Of a stretch of DNA of 5,226 nucleotides, positions 4,776 to 5,226 are shown piece by piece (the first letter of the stretch is position 1; every line of letters begins with the position of its first letter). The position numbers and the translations under genes are program-made. The notes beneath the pieces were generated by a model. It did no database searches. It was not told the origin of the DNA and worked only from the letters and a program-made list of their open reading frames with translations. Source of the stretch: Actinomycetes bacterium (lineage in GTDB: Bacteria; Actinomycetota; Acidimicrobiia; Acidimicrobiales; Bog-793); contig JAJYGM010000619.1 of the NCBI GenBank assembly GCA_021785095.1, positions 1 to 5,226 of the forward strand, given 5' to 3'.

Positions 4776-5226
4776 TCAGTCCGAAGAGCCGCTGCCGGCC
4801 AGCTCCATCGGCGGCGGCTCGACACCCTCCACGGCACGGAACACGAGGTGAGGGCCGTCGTGCCCGTCGCCGGGCTCCGCGTCGACGTCCACGACGATCG
4901 TCTCCCCCACCCGGAAGTCCTTCCACAAGATCCGCTCGGAGAGCGGGTCCTCGACCAGCTGCTGGATCGCACGGCGCAGCGGGCGCGCGCCGAGCTGCGG
5001 GTCGTACCCCTTCTCGGCGAGGAATGCCCGCGCGAGCGCGGTCAGCTCGAGCCCGAGCCCTTGGCCCGAGAGCTGCTCCCTGGTGCGGTTCACCATGAGG
5101 TCGACGATCTCCATGACCTCTTCCCTGCTCAGCTCGTGGAAGACGATGATCTCGTCGATGCGGTTCAGGAACTCCGGCCGGAAGTGCGCCTTCAGCGCGT
5201 CGTGCACCTTCGCCTTCATCTTCTCG
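4776..5226 (-). CDS. clpC: ClpC ATP-dependent unfoldase, C-terminal part (cut by window edge)
   Basis: Only the last 149 residues are visible; the gene begins beyond position 5226. ClpC is a two-ring AAA+ chaperone that unfolds proteins and feeds them to the ClpP protease. The visible part is the end of the second ATPase domain. It includes AHFRPEFLNRIDEIIVFHEL, where R22 of the visible fragment is the expected arginine finger, and then the small helical subdomain with the sensor-2 motif GARPLRRAIQ (R81) and the VEDPLSERIL block (91-100). The shape of this end, with a short C-terminal tail after the VDVDAE strand, fits ClpC better than ClpB. The ClpP-binding loop lies outside the window. The tail ends MELAGSGSSD and is acidic and flexible. 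Its place upstream of disA matches the conserved clpC-(radA)-disA neighbourhood. Confidence 0.95.
   Translation of the reverse strand, partial: EKMKAKVHDALKAHFRPEFLNRIDEIIVFHELSREEVMEIVDLMVNRTREQLSGQGLGLELTALARAFLAEKGYDPQLGARPLRRAIQQLVEDPLSERILWKDFRVGETIVVDVDAEPGDGHDGPHLVFRAVEGVEPPPMELAGSGSSD

Noticed and set aside
918..4851. Very long open frames on the plus strand (for example 918-2924, 986-3034 and 2641-4851)
   Set aside because: They lie antisense to well-identified genes, are dominated by Arg/Pro/Ala low-complexity sequence, show no recognisable domain, and are expected in high-GC DNA where stop codons are rare.
4711..4926. Upstream extension of disA to 4926
   Set aside because: It would overlap the clpC 3' end and adds Arg/Gly-rich sequence with no match to the DisA N-terminus.

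Overview
This is a very GC-rich window (judged by eye) in which every supportable gene lies on the minus strand. Read from the right-hand end to the left the order is clpC (3' end only), disA, carD, ispD, ispF, rlmB, a LytR_C-domain membrane protein, and otsB (5' end only). The mix points to a high-GC actinobacterium: an actinobacterial-type CarD beside ispD-ispF, many GTG starts, TAnnnT-type -10 elements, a probably leaderless disA, and a threonine-rich secreted linker. The Acidimicrobiia are my best guess at class level, but this rests on overall impression and gene order, not on a search.

Layout. Positions 5226-4776 encode the last 149 residues of the ClpC unfoldase. After 65 bp comes disA (4710-3517), the c-di-AMP synthase, with a -10-like TACGAT placed so that transcription would begin at or beside the GTG start codon. 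A 180 bp gap holds the likely carD promoter (TACAAT) and a roughly 88 nt leader with a small hairpin. carD (3336-2860) then begins a tightly packed gene run: ispD follows after 23 bp, ispD/ispF overlap by 4 bp (GTGA), ispF/rlmB overlap by 4 bp (ATGA), the LytR_C gene follows 40 bp later, and otsB starts 4 bp after it and runs off the left edge. No long stretch lacks a gene.

How the genes relate. The block is a compact version of a widely conserved bacterial neighbourhood (clpC-radA-disA ... ispD-ispF-cysS-rlmB). It joins protein quality control (ClpC), a genome-integrity second-messenger enzyme (DisA), an RNA polymerase-binding global regulator (CarD), two MEP-pathway isoprenoid enzymes (IspD, IspF) and a rRNA 2'-O-methyltransferase (RlmB). 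radA and cysS, common members elsewhere, are absent from their usual positions. The tail adds an envelope-anchored LytR_C protein and trehalose-6-phosphate phosphatase.

The gene content is essentially housekeeping and I see no mobile element, CRISPR array, RNA gene or obviously new system. The most distinctive features are in-frame tandem repeats in three unrelated genes: a 30 bp duplication in an unusually long DisA linker, three 30 bp repeats encoding a basic N-terminal tail on RlmB, and a Thr/Ser tract in the LytR_C protein.
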